64,000 bases of DNA from Vreelandella halophila (GCF_009856365.1 NZ_WMEX01000001.1:310001-374000); one strand, 5' to 3'; counted from the first letter of the stretch, positions 1-9,572 are shown. Program-made: numbers and translations. Notes: a model not told the origin generated them from the letters alone.

Positions 1-1534
1 GGTCGATCTTGGCCGCCGTGTTCACGGGCCCGCCCGGGGGCAGGAAATCGTAGGGCGAGACCTCTTTGCCATGCTCATCCAGCATCCGCACAAAGGCTTC
101 GTAGTGCTCCTCGCCCTCGCCGCGCAGGTTGATGATCGGCTGGAACAGCAGCCGGAACTGGTCGTTGTCCAGTGCCTGCTGGATGGCGTCGGCAGTGCCA
201 TCCGCACTGCCCTGGGACTGCAGCTGCGGTTCGTGGACGTTGATGCCGTTACCCGCCTCATGGCCTTCCTGCTGGCGCACCTCGTCGGCTGCGGTGTGGG
301 CACGCCCCACCAGATCCTCCGCCTGCGGGGCGTTCTCGGTGATCGCGGCAATACCGATGCTGACCGTCAGCTGCAGGGTTCGGCCTGAAACGTCGAACAG
401 GTGATCCTCAACGCGTTTGCGCAGCGTCTCGGCAACCTCATTCATGTTCTCAACCGTGTCCTGGGGGCCGAGGATGCAGAAGGCGTCGTCACTGAGTCGT
501 GCCACTACCTGGTCTTCCCGGGCACAGGCAGCGATCAGCCCGGCCATGTCACCGATCACCAGATCCGCTCCGGAAATGCCGATCTGGGTTTTCTTGTGCA
601 CGAACTCATCCAGGGCGATGTAGGCCAGTGCCGCATCCGAGCCGTCTTTCTGCACCCGGGCAATGGTCTGGGACAGCGTATCCATCAGGTGATGCCGGTT
701 ATAGAGCCCGGTGAGTACGTCCTTGCTGCTGATCTCCCGCAGCTTCTCCGCCAGCTCCGCACTGTCCTGGACGGGGCGGGCCACGATCTGGATGCAGGGC
801 TCACCGTCATAGGTGGCGGCGGAGAGTTCGGCCGTGACCTCGATGGTTTCGCCGTCCGGGCGCTCAATGGTGACGGTGAGCGGTTCCTGCGGTTCCTCCC
901 CTTCGCGGAACTGCTTCATGGCCTCCTTGAAGTGCTGTTGGCTGCCGCTGTCAAGGGTGTCCAGAACCGGCAGGGCCAGAAGGTCGTCCGGGTCCTCATA
1001 GCCCAGCAGTTCCAGGTAGGACTGGTTGGCGTAGACGTGCAGGCCGTCATTGATATAGGCAATGGCGTCCTTGGAGCTTTCCAGCAGCAGGTGGCAGCGC
1101 TGCTCCGCATCCCGCAGGTGTCCGGAGAGAGAGCGCCGCTGCCGCCGTTCACCGAGGTTGGCCAGCTCCCGGTCGATGACCTGGCGCAGCAGGGTGCTGT
1201 TGTCGAAGGGGACGGCGTCCTGAGCGCCGCGTTCCATAACGGCGCTGCGACGTTCGCCGTCCTCGCCGGCGGTCATCAGGATGGCGGGCAGATCCTTATC
1301 CTGGCGCCGGATCTGGTCGAGGGCGTCCTCTGGCGAGGGTTCCTGCTCCGCATCCCTGATAAGCATCAGATCCCAGGTTCCGCTGCCAAGAGCGTCCTGC
1401 AGATCTTCCGGCGACGTGACCCGGTGCGCCCGTGTTGCGCGCCCCGCGTTGCGCAACAGGCTGACAACCTGCTCCGCATCATTCTGGGAGGGGTCAAGGA
1501 GAAGCAGGTGGATGGTTTCAGTCTTCTGGGGCAT
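1..1534 (-). CDS. fimX: FimX-like cyclic-di-GMP effector (REC-PAS-GGDEF-EAL), 3' end off window
   Basis: About 511 codons are visible, with the start ATG at 1534 behind an AGGGAG ribosome site; the C-terminus lies off the left edge. Domain order is a receiver-like domain (about residues 8-125), a PAS domain (about 145-255), a GGDEF domain (about 270-420) and the beginning of an EAL domain from about residue 456 (FRLLFQPIINL). The GGDEF signature is degenerate, reading RLSDDAF at residues 346-352, so this domain should not make c-di-GMP. FimX proteins of Pseudomonas and Xanthomonas share this layout, bind c-di-GMP through a degenerate EAL domain and control type IV pilus assembly at the cell pole. 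Whether the EAL domain is catalytic cannot be judged because its key residues are outside the window. The downstream gene order (next gene, psd, rhdA, motAB, rsgA, orn) is that of P. aeruginosa fimX, which supports the name. Confidence 0.85.
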   Translation of the reverse strand, partial: MPQKTETIHLLLLDPSQNDAEQVVSLLRNAGRATRAHRVTSPEDLQDALGSGTWDLMLIRDAEQEPSPEDALDQIRRQDKDLPAILMTAGEDGERRSAVMERGAQDAVPFDNSTLLRQVIDRELANLGERRQRRSLSGHLRDAEQRCHLLLESSKDAIAYINDGLHVYANQSYLELLGYEDPDDLLALPVLDTLDSGSQQHFKEAMKQFREGEEPQEPLTVTIERPDGETIEVTAELSAATYDGEPCIQIVARPVQDSAELAEKLREISSKDVLTGLYNRHHLMDTLSQTIARVQKDGSDAALAYIALDEFVHKKTQIGISGADLVIGDMAGLIAACAREDQVVARLSDDAFCILGPQDTVENMNEVAETLRKRVEDHLFDVSGRTLQLTVSIGIAAITENAPQAEDLVGRAHTAADEVRQQEGHEAGNGINVHEPQLQSQGSADGTADAIQQALDNDQFRLLFQPIINLRGEGEEHYEAFVRMLDEHGKEVSPYDFLPPGGPVNTAAKID

Positions 1535-1575
1535 GATGCCGCGCGAACTCCCTGAATTGATTGCAGGCCACAGTT

Positions 1576-3348
1576 TTACAGCGATTGCCAGAGTGAAGCA
1601 AAGTCATCGTCGTCACTGGTGCCGGATCGGTCTTTGCCTGATGGGCCACGGAATCGCAGCTCAAACTGACTGATGCTGCTGGTGGCGGATACACGCCGGC
1701 TGAGCTGGGCTGTTTCCTGCTCGCCGTCACGCAGCAGCGTGATGCGGTGCCCGGTCTGGAAGGGCATGCGTGGCGTCAGCAGGGTTGCCGGCTGGCCGAT
1801 GGCACTCAGTTCCGGCAGCAGCAGTCCCCGCAGGAACTCACTGCCACTGCCGCTCTTGTTGTCGAGGCGCAGCGCGCAGGGCATCGCGCCAGGGCCCAGC
1901 AGTTCAATACCGAGCTGGGCACTGCGCTGACCGCCCTGGCGGATCCACCGGATCAAGGCGACGCTCCAGGGGTGATCGACATTTTCGCGCACGCCCAGGA
2001 TCTCGCCAGTCTGAAGGCTGGACGGCATCTCCGCATCCCAGTTGATGCAGTAGCCGCCAGGGCTGGTGTTCTCCAGGCTGACTTCGTAAAGCGGGTAGGC
2101 ATGCTCGCTGTCACCGGCCATATCGCCGCCCGAGCCCCGGAAATTGATTGGCGCATCCGGAGAGGTCATGGATTCATGGTGTCCGGCGTCGAAGGCGCTG
2201 GCCCAGGGATCATTGCGCCGCTGCGCCGCGCCCAGGAAGACGTTCTGCGACGGCTCTGTGTCCTGGCTGTCCACGAAGCGGTTGAAGGCCACCTGGCCGG
2301 AGGAAAAATAGTGTACGGAGGTCATGCCAACCGCGACCTGCAGGCTGCCGGAGCTCTCGATACGCCTGTAGGAGCGCTGGGTCAGGACCCCCAGAGCCTG
2401 GCCCAGGTGCATGAGCAGTGCATCACTGACCTTCACGGGCAGTTCAGGGGCATCCGCCGGTGGGGCGGCGTTCCGGTTGTTCGCCAGTGCGGCCAGGCCC
2501 TCCGCGAGTTCGGTGCTGTCGAAGCCGATGTGCTGCGTGGTCAGCGGTGTCCGGAGCAGGTTGCGGTAAGTCGGGGGGGCATCCTGGCCGAGATTGATCA
2601 CAAAGAGCGCGTCATTCATGCCGCGCTGGAGGATCCGGGTATGGGCGGTCCAGCACTCGAACAGGCTGTAAACTTCCGCCAGCTCCTTCTGGCGAAGCTG
2701 ATTCGGTCGGCAGCAGCCAAGCAGCAGCAGCCGTTTGTAGGCATCCTCAACAGTACTCCTGCGGTGGTGCTGGTTGACCGGATCCTCGATGGCAATGCCT
2801 GTGATCTGGCGTGCGAGTGCCCAGCTGAAGATCTGGTGGGCTTCGTACCAGGTGCCGCCGGGGCTGGGCGCGTACAGTTGGCTGGCCCGCAGAAGCGTGC
2901 TGCCGAGGCTGGAGATCGCCCGATGGCAGGCCTGGGCATTGGCCATCTTCTGTTTGTCCGGATTGGGCGTATCGGCGAGCTGGCTCACGACGATCTTGTA
3001 GCCCGTGGCCAGGTGGCGCTGCAGGGCCTGAGCAAGGTTGGCGACTTTGCGCTGCTTTTCCGTCAGAGCGATGGATCGCCCCAGAAAATGCTGGGACAGC
3101 TGGTCACAGATGAAGTTCAGCTGCGGACGCAGTTGGCCTAGCAGCTTCATTCTCAGGGCTGGAGTGATATCGAGCTGGTTAAGCTCGATGACGGCATGGT
3201 AAAGCTGGCGTGCGGACTCACCCACATTGGCGATCGGCAGCCCGTCGACCCATTCCCTGAAGGCGCGTGGGGACGCCTCACAGAAGGATAGACTGCTGAG
3301 CTTCTGTTCCGGAAGCGCGAGATCCGGCTTTCCTGCTTTGCCCGCCAT
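1576..3348 (-). CDS. Conserved fimX-neighbour protein with a PilZ-like motif
   Basis: A 590-residue soluble protein with no signal peptide or membrane segment. It occupies the position of P. aeruginosa PA4958, directly upstream of fimX, with about 41 bases between its stop and the fimX start. The N-terminal two thirds are alpha-helical and not recognised. Around residues 425-430 the segment ENTSPGGY matches the second PilZ motif (D/N-x-S-x-x-G), followed by a beta-rich C-terminus typical of a PilZ barrel. I did not find a convincing RxxxR motif ahead of it, so c-di-GMP binding is uncertain. From context it probably acts with FimX in c-di-GMP signalling or pilus control, which is an inference. 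The reading frame is intact and codon use matches its neighbours. Confidence 0.75.
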   Translation of the reverse strand: MAGKAGKPDLALPEQKLSSLSFCEASPRAFREWVDGLPIANVGESARQLYHAVIELNQLDITPALRMKLLGQLRPQLNFICDQLSQHFLGRSIALTEKQRKVANLAQALQRHLATGYKIVVSQLADTPNPDKQKMANAQACHRAISSLGSTLLRASQLYAPSPGGTWYEAHQIFSWALARQITGIAIEDPVNQHHRRSTVEDAYKRLLLLGCCRPNQLRQKELAEVYSLFECWTAHTRILQRGMNDALFVINLGQDAPPTYRNLLRTPLTTQHIGFDSTELAEGLAALANNRNAAPPADAPELPVKVSDALLMHLGQALGVLTQRSYRRIESSGSLQVAVGMTSVHYFSSGQVAFNRFVDSQDTEPSQNVFLGAAQRRNDPWASAFDAGHHESMTSPDAPINFRGSGGDMAGDSEHAYPLYEVSLENTSPGGYCINWDAEMPSSLQTGEILGVRENVDHPWSVALIRWIRQGGQRSAQLGIELLGPGAMPCALRLDNKSGSGSEFLRGLLLPELSAIGQPATLLTPRMPFQTGHRITLLRDGEQETAQLSRRVSATSSISQFELRFRGPSGKDRSGTSDDDDFASLWQSL

Positions 3349-3449
3349 TGATCATTACCGCTGGTTTCTGGGTGTCCGCTTACAATACAAGTCCAGGGTC
3401 GGGAGAATAGCAAGCGCAACAGGCTTTTGCCGTTGATTTCACAACGACT

Positions 3450-4496
3450 TTAAAGATTCAGGGGCTGTTTGGCAGGTTGGCCGGGGACTTCCCGCACCAG
3501 CTTCGGTACCAGAAAGCCGGGGAGCCGTTCCAGCAGGGTCCGGGTCAGTGCCCGGGCCCTTTCATCACCGGGGTCATAGTGTGCGGCGCCCGCGATGGGG
3601 TCAAACGCGTGCAGATAATAGGGGAGAACACCGCACTCGAACAGGCGCTCGCTGAGCTGCTCCAGGGTATCGGCCTCATCGTTGATCCGGCGCAGCAGAA
3701 CCGCCTGGTTCAGTAGCGTGGCCCCGGCGCCGGCCAGTGCCCTCAGCGCAGCATGGACGTCGTCGTCGATTTCCGCCGGGTGGTTGATGTGCACCACGAT
3801 CACCTTCTGCAGTGGTGATCCACCAAGCCAGTCCAGCAGGTCGGTATTCACCCGCTGGGGGATGACCACGGGAAGCCGGGTGTGGATGCGCAGGCGGCGC
3901 ACATGGTCGATACTGGCCACCGCCGCAGCGAGCCGGGCCAGGAGCCGGTCCGGGCTGGCGAGCGGGTCGCCGCCGCTGAAGATCACCTCGTTGATCGCCG
4001 GGTCGGCATCGATCCGGTCCAGGGCAGCCTGCCAGTCGGAGCCGCCCAGCTGGTGTTCCTCATAGGGGAAGTGGCGCCGGAAACAGTAGCGGCAGTTGAT
4101 GGCGCAGGCACCGGTGACCATGAGCAGGGCCCTGGAGGCGTACTTGTGTACAAGCCCTGAGGTGGCGCTGGCACTGTCGCCACTGACTTCCTCCAGTGGG
4201 TCACTCACATAGCCGGGCTGGTCCTCGCCTTCCTCGGGCAGGGGCAGGATCTGGCGCAGCAGCGGGTCGTCCGGATTGCCGGGCTCGATCCGCCGCAGCC
4301 AGGGTTCCGGCGCCCGGACCGGGAACTGGCGGTGACCGGGTGCCATGCCGGCTAGCATGGATTCCGGTAGCGCCAGGCGCTGGCACAGGGCTTCAGGCGT
4401 GGTAACGGCCTGCCCCAGCTCCTTCTGCCACCGGGGGCGGTCGCTGGCGATGGTTGTGGTTTCGACAGGCGCGTGACCGGACTGTATCATTGGCAT
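3450..4496 (-). CDS. epmB: EF-P-specific lysine 2,3-aminomutase EpmB
   Basis: A 348-residue radical-SAM enzyme of the lysine 2,3-aminomutase family. EpmB converts L-alpha-lysine to (R)-beta-lysine, the substrate EpmA attaches to elongation factor P. The iron-sulfur cluster motif CAINCRYC puts the cysteines at 131, 135 and 138, followed by FRRHFPY. The glycine-rich FSGGDP segment of the SAM site follows. I chose the ATG at 4496 because the longer open frame runs back through efp on the other strand; a second ATG lies two codons in. The length is that of EpmB and shorter than catabolic aminomutases. It is divergent from efp with only 33 bases between the two starts, so the efp promoter lies inside the epmB coding sequence. 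Confidence 0.92.
   Translation of the reverse strand: MPMIQSGHAPVETTTIASDRPRWQKELGQAVTTPEALCQRLALPESMLAGMAPGHRQFPVRAPEPWLRRIEPGNPDDPLLRQILPLPEEGEDQPGYVSDPLEEVSGDSASATSGLVHKYASRALLMVTGACAINCRYCFRRHFPYEEHQLGGSDWQAALDRIDADPAINEVIFSGGDPLASPDRLLARLAAAVASIDHVRRLRIHTRLPVVIPQRVNTDLLDWLGGSPLQKVIVVHINHPAEIDDDVHAALRALAGAGATLLNQAVLLRRINDEADTLEQLSERLFECGVLPYYLHAFDPIAGAAHYDPGDERARALTRTLLERLPGFLVPKLVREVPGQPAKQPLNL
4462..4490 (+). promoter_or_regulatory. Putative sigma-70 promoter of efp-epmA
   Basis: TCGACA at 4462-4467 and TATCAT at 4485-4490 are separated by 17 bases. The pair lies inside the first codons of epmB, 40 bases before the efp start. It fits the need for an efp promoter in a 33-base intergenic gap. 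This is a sequence match only. Confidence 0.45.
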
Positions 4497-4529
4497 CCCA
4501 AGTTTACTGGCAATTCGAGCGAGGCATCG

Positions 4530-5105
4530 ATGGCGACCTATTCTACCAACGAATTCCGCGGCGGGCTGAAAGTCATGCTCGACGGCGACCCCTGCGTGAT
4601 TGTTGAAAATGAGTTCGTCAAACCCGGAAAGGGCCAGGCGTTCAGCCGCGTGAAGCTGCGCAACCTGATGACGAACCGGGTCTGGGAACGCACCTTCAAG
4701 TCCGGGGAGACCCTGGAGGCGGCGGATGTGCTTGAGTTCGACATGGAGTACGTCTACAGCGACGGCGAGTTCTGGCACTTCATGAAGACTGACGGTTCTT
4801 TTGAGCAGTTCGCTGCGGACGAGCGCGCCGTGGGTGATGCCGCCAAGTGGCTCAAGGAACAGGACGTCTACACCGTCACACTGTACAACGGTGCCCCGCT
4901 GAACGTCACACCGCCGGCCTTCGTGGACCTGGAAGTGGTGGACACGGATCCGGGCGTTAAGGGGGATACCGCCCAGGGCGGCTCCAAGCCGGCGACCCTG
5001 TCCACCGGTGCCGTGGTGAACGTGCCGCTGTTCATGGAAATCGGCGAAGTCATCCGCGTGGATACCCGCAAGAACGAGTACGTCTCCCGCGTCCGCAACG
5101 GATGA
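4530..5105 (+). CDS. efp: Translation elongation factor P
   Basis: A 191-residue EF-P with the usual three-barrel length. It relieves ribosome stalling at consecutive prolines. The modification loop reads KPGKGQ with Lys34 at the expected site, the residue that EpmA beta-lysylates. The start at 4530 (MATYSTNEF) was chosen over an in-frame upstream start because it matches the family N-terminus. It overlaps epmA by four bases (ATGA), so the protein and its modifying enzyme are translationally coupled. The Lys at position 34 together with both epm genes indicates beta-lysylation rather than arginine rhamnosylation. Confidence 0.97.
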   Translation: MATYSTNEFRGGLKVMLDGDPCVIVENEFVKPGKGQAFSRVKLRNLMTNRVWERTFKSGETLEAADVLEFDMEYVYSDGEFWHFMKTDGSFEQFAADERAVGDAAKWLKEQDVYTVTLYNGAPLNVTPPAFVDLEVVDTDPGVKGDTAQGGSKPATLSTGAVVNVPLFMEIGEVIRVDTRKNEYVSRVRNG

Positions 5106-6046
5106 GCTGGGAGCCGGGTGCCACCCCCGCGATGCTGCGCGCCCGGGCCCACCTGCTCCGGGCGTTGCGGGATTTCTTCGACACACGCGGGGTGCTTGAG
5201 GTCCAGACGCCGGTTCTGGGCCGCCATACCGTTACCGAACCCGCCATTGAGACCCTGCCGGTGACTGTTGATGGTCTGGAAGCCTGGCTTCAGACCTCCC
5301 CGGAATACTTTATGAAACGCCTGCTGGCCGCTGGATCCGGCTCCATCTACCAGATCGGGCCGGTCTTTCGCGCAGGTGAGCAGGGCCGGCGCCACAATCC
5401 GGAGTTCACGCTGCTGGAGTGGTACCGGGTCGGTTTCGACCTGGAGGCCCTCGTTGTGGAGGTCGGTGATCTGGTGCAGGAGGTGCTGGAGAGTCCGCGC
5501 CCCCATGTCGCGGAATACCGGGAGCTGATGCAGGCGCATGCCGGTGTGGATCCATGGCGGGACGAGCCCGCCCGGCTGGCGGAACGGGCTTCAGCGGTCA
5601 GCGGCATTCCCCGGGAGCAGCTGAACCGGGGGGAGGCTCTGGATCTGCTGATGAGCGGCTGTGTGGAGCCGGCCCTGGCAGAGCAGGGCCCTGTGATCGT
5701 TCAGCATTATCCTTCCGACCAGTGTGCACTGGCAGCGGTTACCGAGGTCGGCGGTGTCCCGGTAGCACGCCGGTTCGAGCTCTATCTGGACGGGATCGAG
5801 ATCGGCAACGCCTACGAGGAGCTTCTGGATGCCACGGAGCAGCGTCGGCGGTTCGAGGCGGATAATGCGCGCCGCCGCGAGGCGGGTCAGCCCATCCCAG
5901 AGCCGGACGTCAGGTTTCTGGAGGCGCTGGAGGCAGGTCTGCCTCCGTGCAGCGGTATGGCCATGGGGGTGGACCGCCTGCTCATGCATCGGACTGGAGC
6001 CGGTTCCCTGGATGAGGTGATGGCCTTTTCCCGGGAACGCCTCTGA
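5102..6046 (+). CDS. epmA: EF-P--(R)-beta-lysine ligase EpmA
   Basis: A 314-residue class II lysyl-tRNA-synthetase paralogue (also called PoxA, GenX or YjeA) that lacks the anticodon-binding domain. It adenylates (R)-beta-lysine and transfers it to Lys34 of EF-P. Class II motifs are visible: [20 protein letters not shown] (motif 2 region) and a C-terminal motif 3 around [11 protein letters not shown]. It starts inside the efp stop codon (ATGA overlap). It ends 9 bases before the convergent psd gene. The hydroxylase gene epmC is not in the window; it is often unlinked. Confidence 0.93.
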   Translation: MSWEPGATPAMLRARAHLLRALRDFFDTRGVLEVQTPVLGRHTVTEPAIETLPVTVDGLEAWLQTSPEYFMKRLLAAGSGSIYQIGPVFRAGEQGRRHNPEFTLLEWYRVGFDLEALVVEVGDLVQEVLESPRPHVAEYRELMQAHAGVDPWRDEPARLAERASAVSGIPREQLNRGEALDLLMSGCVEPALAEQGPVIVQHYPSDQCALAAVTEVGGVPVARRFELYLDGIEIGNAYEELLDATEQRRRFEADNARRREAGQPIPEPDVRFLEALEAGLPPCSGMAMGVDRLLMHRTGAGSLDEVMAFSRERL

Positions 6047-6055
6047 GGCCGGGGG

Positions 6056-6910
6056 TCAGCTGGCGCGGAACAACGGCTCGCCCATTCGAACGCTCTGCTC
6101 TGGGGTCAGTTCACCCGTCGGCTCAAAGGCGCCCCTGGGCAGCATCAGTATGACCGTGCTGCCCAGATAGAACCGGCCCATCTCGGCGCCGCGTGCCAGG
6201 TGAGGTCCATCGTGTGCGGCATGGCGGATGCTTCGCGCCCCGGGCGCAACCCGGCCTCCCCAGACCGTTTCGATGCCTGCCACGATCATGGCGCCGACCA
6301 TCACCACCGCCATGGGCCCGTATTCGGTACGGAACCAGGCGACCAGCCGCTCGTTGCGCGCAAAGAGCCTCGGCACATTACGGGTGGTGGCCGGGTTCAC
6401 CGAGAACAGACGACCTGGGATGGTAGTGGTTGCCTCAAGGGTGCCGGTCACAGGCATATGCACCCGGTGATAGTCCTTCGGAGACAGGTAGATGGTGGCA
6501 AACCGGCCCTGCTCGAAGGCAGCCAGTTCGGGTTCGGGCCGGGCGGTCAGCTCCGCCGCGGAAAAGCTCTGGCCCTTGGCCTGGAACAGGCGCCCACGGC
6601 TGATGGTGCCGCTCTGGCTGATGGCCCCGTCTGCCGGGCAGACCAGCGTGCGCTCGTCGCCTTCGATGGGGCGGGCGTCATCGCGCAGAGGCCGGGTGAA
6701 AAAGTCATTGAAGCTGGCGTAGGCCTCCGGATCCGGGTCCGCTGCCTCGCTCATGTCCACACCATAGCGGCGGATGAAGCCATTGATCAGGCGCCGGCGC
6801 AGGGCGGGATGCCGGGAGTCCGCCACGCGCCCGGCCAGGCGTGACAGGCCGTGCTGGGGGGCCAGGTGCTGGGCGGCGATGAAGCCGCTGTCGAGCAGGG
6901 AATGCATCAT
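6056..6910 (-). CDS. psd: Phosphatidylserine decarboxylase
   Basis: A 284-residue proenzyme of the inner membrane that makes phosphatidylethanolamine from phosphatidylserine. The C-terminal LGST motif (in RFYLGSTVIL) is the self-cleavage site that generates the pyruvoyl group on the serine. The SPKDYHRVHMP segment with the catalytic His is also present. The start at 6910 was chosen because it overlaps the rhdA stop as ATGA, and the longer frame only reads back into rhdA. The rhdA-psd order is the same as in Pseudomonas. In that genome one more small gene separates rhdA from motA; here a 9-kb block does. Confidence 0.95.
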   Translation of the reverse strand: MMHSLLDSGFIAAQHLAPQHGLSRLAGRVADSRHPALRRRLINGFIRRYGVDMSEAADPDPEAYASFNDFFTRPLRDDARPIEGDERTLVCPADGAISQSGTISRGRLFQAKGQSFSAAELTARPEPELAAFEQGRFATIYLSPKDYHRVHMPVTGTLEATTTIPGRLFSVNPATTRNVPRLFARNERLVAWFRTEYGPMAVVMVGAMIVAGIETVWGGRVAPGARSIRHAAHDGPHLARGAEMGRFYLGSTVILMLPRGAFEPTGELTPEQSVRMGEPLFRAS

Positions 6911-7719
6911 TCGACGGGGGTCTCCGTGCGGTTGCCCCATTCCGCCCAGGAGCCGGCGTAGGCGCGCACGTCGTGGTATCCCAGGGCACGGGCGGCGACG
7001 TAGGTGAGCCCGGAGCGGTGATGGCTCTGGCAGTGGGTGATGACGGGTTTCGAGGGTTCAATACCGAGCGAGGTCAGGGTTTCCCGGAGCCGGTCTTCCG
7101 GCAGCAGGCGGTAGTTGCGCTCCGGGTCCATGATCTCGGTCCATTCCAGGTTGACCGCGCCGGGTATGTGACCGGAGCGGGCCGCGGACTGGCGCTCGCC
7201 ACGGTATTCCGCAGGGGCGCGTGCATCCCAGATGGCGGTGTTGCCGGCTCTGACGGCCTCGAGCACTTCTTCGAGATCCGCTGTTGTCGAGGGGTCCAGG
7301 GTGAGGGCCGGACGCGAGGATTCGGTGGCCTCTGACACCTCGGTGCTGGTTGGGTAGCCTTCGCGGATCCAGGCGATGCGCCCGCCGTTGAGAAGGCTCC
7401 AGTTGCGGTGACCCACGGACTCCAGCAGCCAGATGAAGCGCCCGGCCCAGCCGCCACCCTCATCATCGTAGGCGACCACGTGGTGCTCCGGTTTGAGACC
7501 GATCCGCCCAAGCAGCTGTTCGAGCTCCGCCTTTTCCGGCAAAAGACCCGGTACGGGTGAGGCAGCGCCCCGGGTCTCGCGGGGGTGAACGTGGATGGCA
7601 CCCGGGATATGGGCTTCCGTGTAATGCTCCGGGCCGGAAAGATCCACCAGCAGCAGGTTCTCATCATGGAGGTGCTGATGCAGGGTATCCGGCTCAAGAA
7701 TCATAGGAAGGGATGGCAT
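6907..7719 (-). CDS. rhdA: Thiosulfate sulfurtransferase, tandem rhodanese
   Basis: A 270-residue protein with two rhodanese domains (about 1-130 and 150-270). The active-site loop of the second domain is CQSHHRSG with Cys230, very close to the CQTHHRSG loop of Azotobacter RhdA. It transfers sulfane sulfur from thiosulfate to cyanide or thiol acceptors in the cytoplasm. An ATG five codons in is an alternative start; neither has a clear Shine-Dalgarno site. A strong hairpin (7721-7767) ends one base before the first ATG, which may affect translation or termination. It is coupled to psd by a 4-base overlap. Confidence 0.9.
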   Translation of the reverse strand: MPSLPMILEPDTLHQHLHDENLLLVDLSGPEHYTEAHIPGAIHVHPRETRGAASPVPGLLPEKAELEQLLGRIGLKPEHHVVAYDDEGGGWAGRFIWLLESVGHRNWSLLNGGRIAWIREGYPTSTEVSEATESSRPALTLDPSTTADLEEVLEAVRAGNTAIWDARAPAEYRGERQSAARSGHIPGAVNLEWTEIMDPERNYRLLPEDRLRETLTSLGIEPSKPVITHCQSHHRSGLTYVAARALGYHDVRAYAGSWAEWGNRTETPVE

Positions 7720-7720
7720 T

Positions 7721-7767
7721 GGGGCCTCGGTATCGTCCGTATTCGGCCGAAGGATACCAGAGGCCCC
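7721..7767 (-). promoter_or_regulatory. Long hairpin abutting the rhdA start codon
   Basis: The arms 7721-7734 (GGGGCCTCGGTATC) and 7753-7767 pair over 14 bases with a single bulged base, around a loop of about 18 bases. It sits between the oadA stop (7782) and the rhdA start (7719). There is no run of U after it on either strand, so it is not a classic intrinsic terminator. It may be a processing site, an mRNA 3'-end protector for oadA, or a structure that limits rhdA translation. Confidence 0.5.
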
Positions 7768-7781
7768 GGGTGCGGACGAGA

Positions 7782-9572
7782 CTATTCGATCTCGACCAGT
7801 ACCTCACCGGGGGTGACCCGGTCGCCCTTAGTGATGTGCACGGCCGTGACGGAGCCGGCTACCGGCGCCTTCACCTCGGTTTCCATCTTCATGGCCTCGA
7901 TGATCAGCACCGGGTCGCCGGCGGCGACGCTGTCGCCCTCCCTGACCACCACATCCACGATGTTGCCGGGCATGCTGGTGGTCACGTGGCCCTCCCTGGT
8001 GGCTCGGGCCCGCTGACCACCGCCCGGGGCGGACTCACCGACGGCTTCCAGTTCGATCTCTTCGGGGACACCATCGACGGTCATGTAGAACCGACGCCGG
8101 TCATCGCCACCGGGGCTTACCCCGGTCACCTGGATGTCGTAGGTCTCGCCATGGACCTGGATGCGGAACTCGGTGGGGACGTGGCCGGAGGCGTTCTCCG
8201 AGGGTGCCGGCTCCAGGACTTCCGGCTGGAGAGTGCCGTCGCGGCGCTGTTCCAGGAAGGTCCGTGCCTGATCCGGGAACATGGCGTAGGTGAGCACGTC
8301 CTCCTCGGATTCGGCGACGTCGGCGACCTCATCCTTCAGTTTGTGGAACTCGTTGGCCAGCAGGTTGGCCGGGCGTTCCTCGACCGGCTCCTCCTTGCCC
8401 ACGGCACGCTGCTGCAGATTCTGGTCCACGTCGCCCGGCGCCTTGCCGTACCAGCCCTGGAGGTACTTTTTCACCTCGTTGGTGATGGTGCCGTAACGGC
8501 TGTCCGAGAGGACGTTGATCACCGCCTGGGTCCCCACAATCTGGGAGGTCGGTGTGACCAGAGGGGGATAGCCCAGCTCCTCCCGGACCTTCGGGATCTC
8601 GCGGAACACGTCCTGGATGCGGTCCAGCGCGCCCTGTTCCTTCAGCTGGTTGGCAAGGTTGGACATCATGCCACCCGGGACCTGGGAGAGCAGGACAGTG
8701 GTGTCCACGCCGTTGTACTCGCTTTCGAACTGGTGGTACTTCTTCCGGACCTCCCGGAAGTGGCGGGCGATGCTGTCCAGCTTCTCCAGGTCCAGCCCGG
8801 TTTCGTAGCCGGCGTCATGGAGTGCGGCCACTACGGACTCGGTGGGCGGATGGCTGGTGCCGCCGGCGAATGAGGAAATGGCGGTATCCAGGTGGTCCAC
8901 GCCCGCCTCCACGGCGGCCCACTGGCACATGCTGGCCATGCCCGAGGTGTAGTGGGAGTGCAGGAAGACCGGCACGTCGAAGCGCTGCTTCAGGCCGCTG
9001 ACCAGCTCGGACGTGGCGGCGGGTGTGAGCAGGCCCGCCATGTCCTTGATGGCGATGCTGTCCACGCCCAGGTCCACCATGGTCTTGGCCTGCTCCAGGA
9101 ACGCCTCGGTGCCATGGACCGGGCTGACCGTGTAGCAGAGGGTGCCCTGGGCGTGCTTGCCGGTTTTCTTCACGGCGCGGATGCTGGTTTCCAGGTTGCG
9201 CACGTCGTTGAGCGCGTCAAAGATACGGAAGACGTCGATGCCGTTGTCCGCCGCCTTCTGCACGAATGCCTCGACCACGTCGTCCGCGTAATGGCGGTAG
9301 CCCAGCAGGTTCTGCCCGCGCAGCAGCATCTGCAGCCGGGTATTGGGCAGCGCCTTTTTCAGCTGGCGCAGCCGCTCCCAGGGGTCTTCCTTGAGGAAGC
9401 GGACACAGGCGTCAAAGGTGGCGCCGCCCCAGCATTCCAGGGACCAGTAGCCGGCCTGGTCCAGCCACTCGCAGGCAGGGAGCATGTCCTCGGTCCGCAG
9501 GCGCGTGGCGATCAGGGACTGGTGGGCGTCGCGCAGGATGACGTCGGTGATGTGGATCTTGCGTTGGCTCAT
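7782..9572 (-). CDS. oadA: Pyruvate carboxylase subunit B / oxaloacetate decarboxylase alpha type
   Basis: A 596-residue carboxyltransferase with a biotin carrier domain. The N-terminal DRE-TIM-type barrel begins ITDVILRDAHQS, with the metal-site region HSHYTSGM; the conserved carboxyltransferase domain follows. The C-terminal 75 residues are a biotinyl domain with the biotinylated lysine in EAMKME. With the biotin carboxylase encoded directly upstream it most likely forms the two-subunit pyruvate carboxylase found in Pseudomonas (PA5435/PA5436 type), making oxaloacetate from pyruvate and bicarbonate. No membrane beta or gamma subunit of a sodium-pumping decarboxylase lies nearby, which argues against that role. 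The start at 9572 (MSQRKIHITD) is preceded by AGGAGAAA. The stop lies 62 bases before the rhdA start. Confidence 0.9.
   Translation of the reverse strand: MSQRKIHITDVILRDAHQSLIATRLRTEDMLPACEWLDQAGYWSLECWGGATFDACVRFLKEDPWERLRQLKKALPNTRLQMLLRGQNLLGYRHYADDVVEAFVQKAADNGIDVFRIFDALNDVRNLETSIRAVKKTGKHAQGTLCYTVSPVHGTEAFLEQAKTMVDLGVDSIAIKDMAGLLTPAATSELVSGLKQRFDVPVFLHSHYTSGMASMCQWAAVEAGVDHLDTAISSFAGGTSHPPTESVVAALHDAGYETGLDLEKLDSIARHFREVRKKYHQFESEYNGVDTTVLLSQVPGGMMSNLANQLKEQGALDRIQDVFREIPKVREELGYPPLVTPTSQIVGTQAVINVLSDSRYGTITNEVKKYLQGWYGKAPGDVDQNLQQRAVGKEEPVEERPANLLANEFHKLKDEVADVAESEEDVLTYAMFPDQARTFLEQRRDGTLQPEVLEPAPSENASGHVPTEFRIQVHGETYDIQVTGVSPGGDDRRRFYMTVDGVPEEIELEAVGESAPGGGQRARATREGHVTTSMPGNIVDVVVREGDSVAAGDPVLIIEAMKMETEVKAPVAGSVTAVHITKGDRVTPGEVLVEIE

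Noticed and set aside
401-1555. A 384-codon open frame on the plus strand
   Set aside because: It is antisense to fimX, which has recognisable domains and a ribosome site. High GC keeps the opposite strand open.
1747-3141. A 464-codon plus-strand frame
   Set aside because: It mirrors the PilZ-motif gene; no family features and no start signal.
7713-8873. A 386-codon plus-strand frame opposite oadA
   Set aside because: oadA has a complete carboxyltransferase and biotin domain in the other direction.
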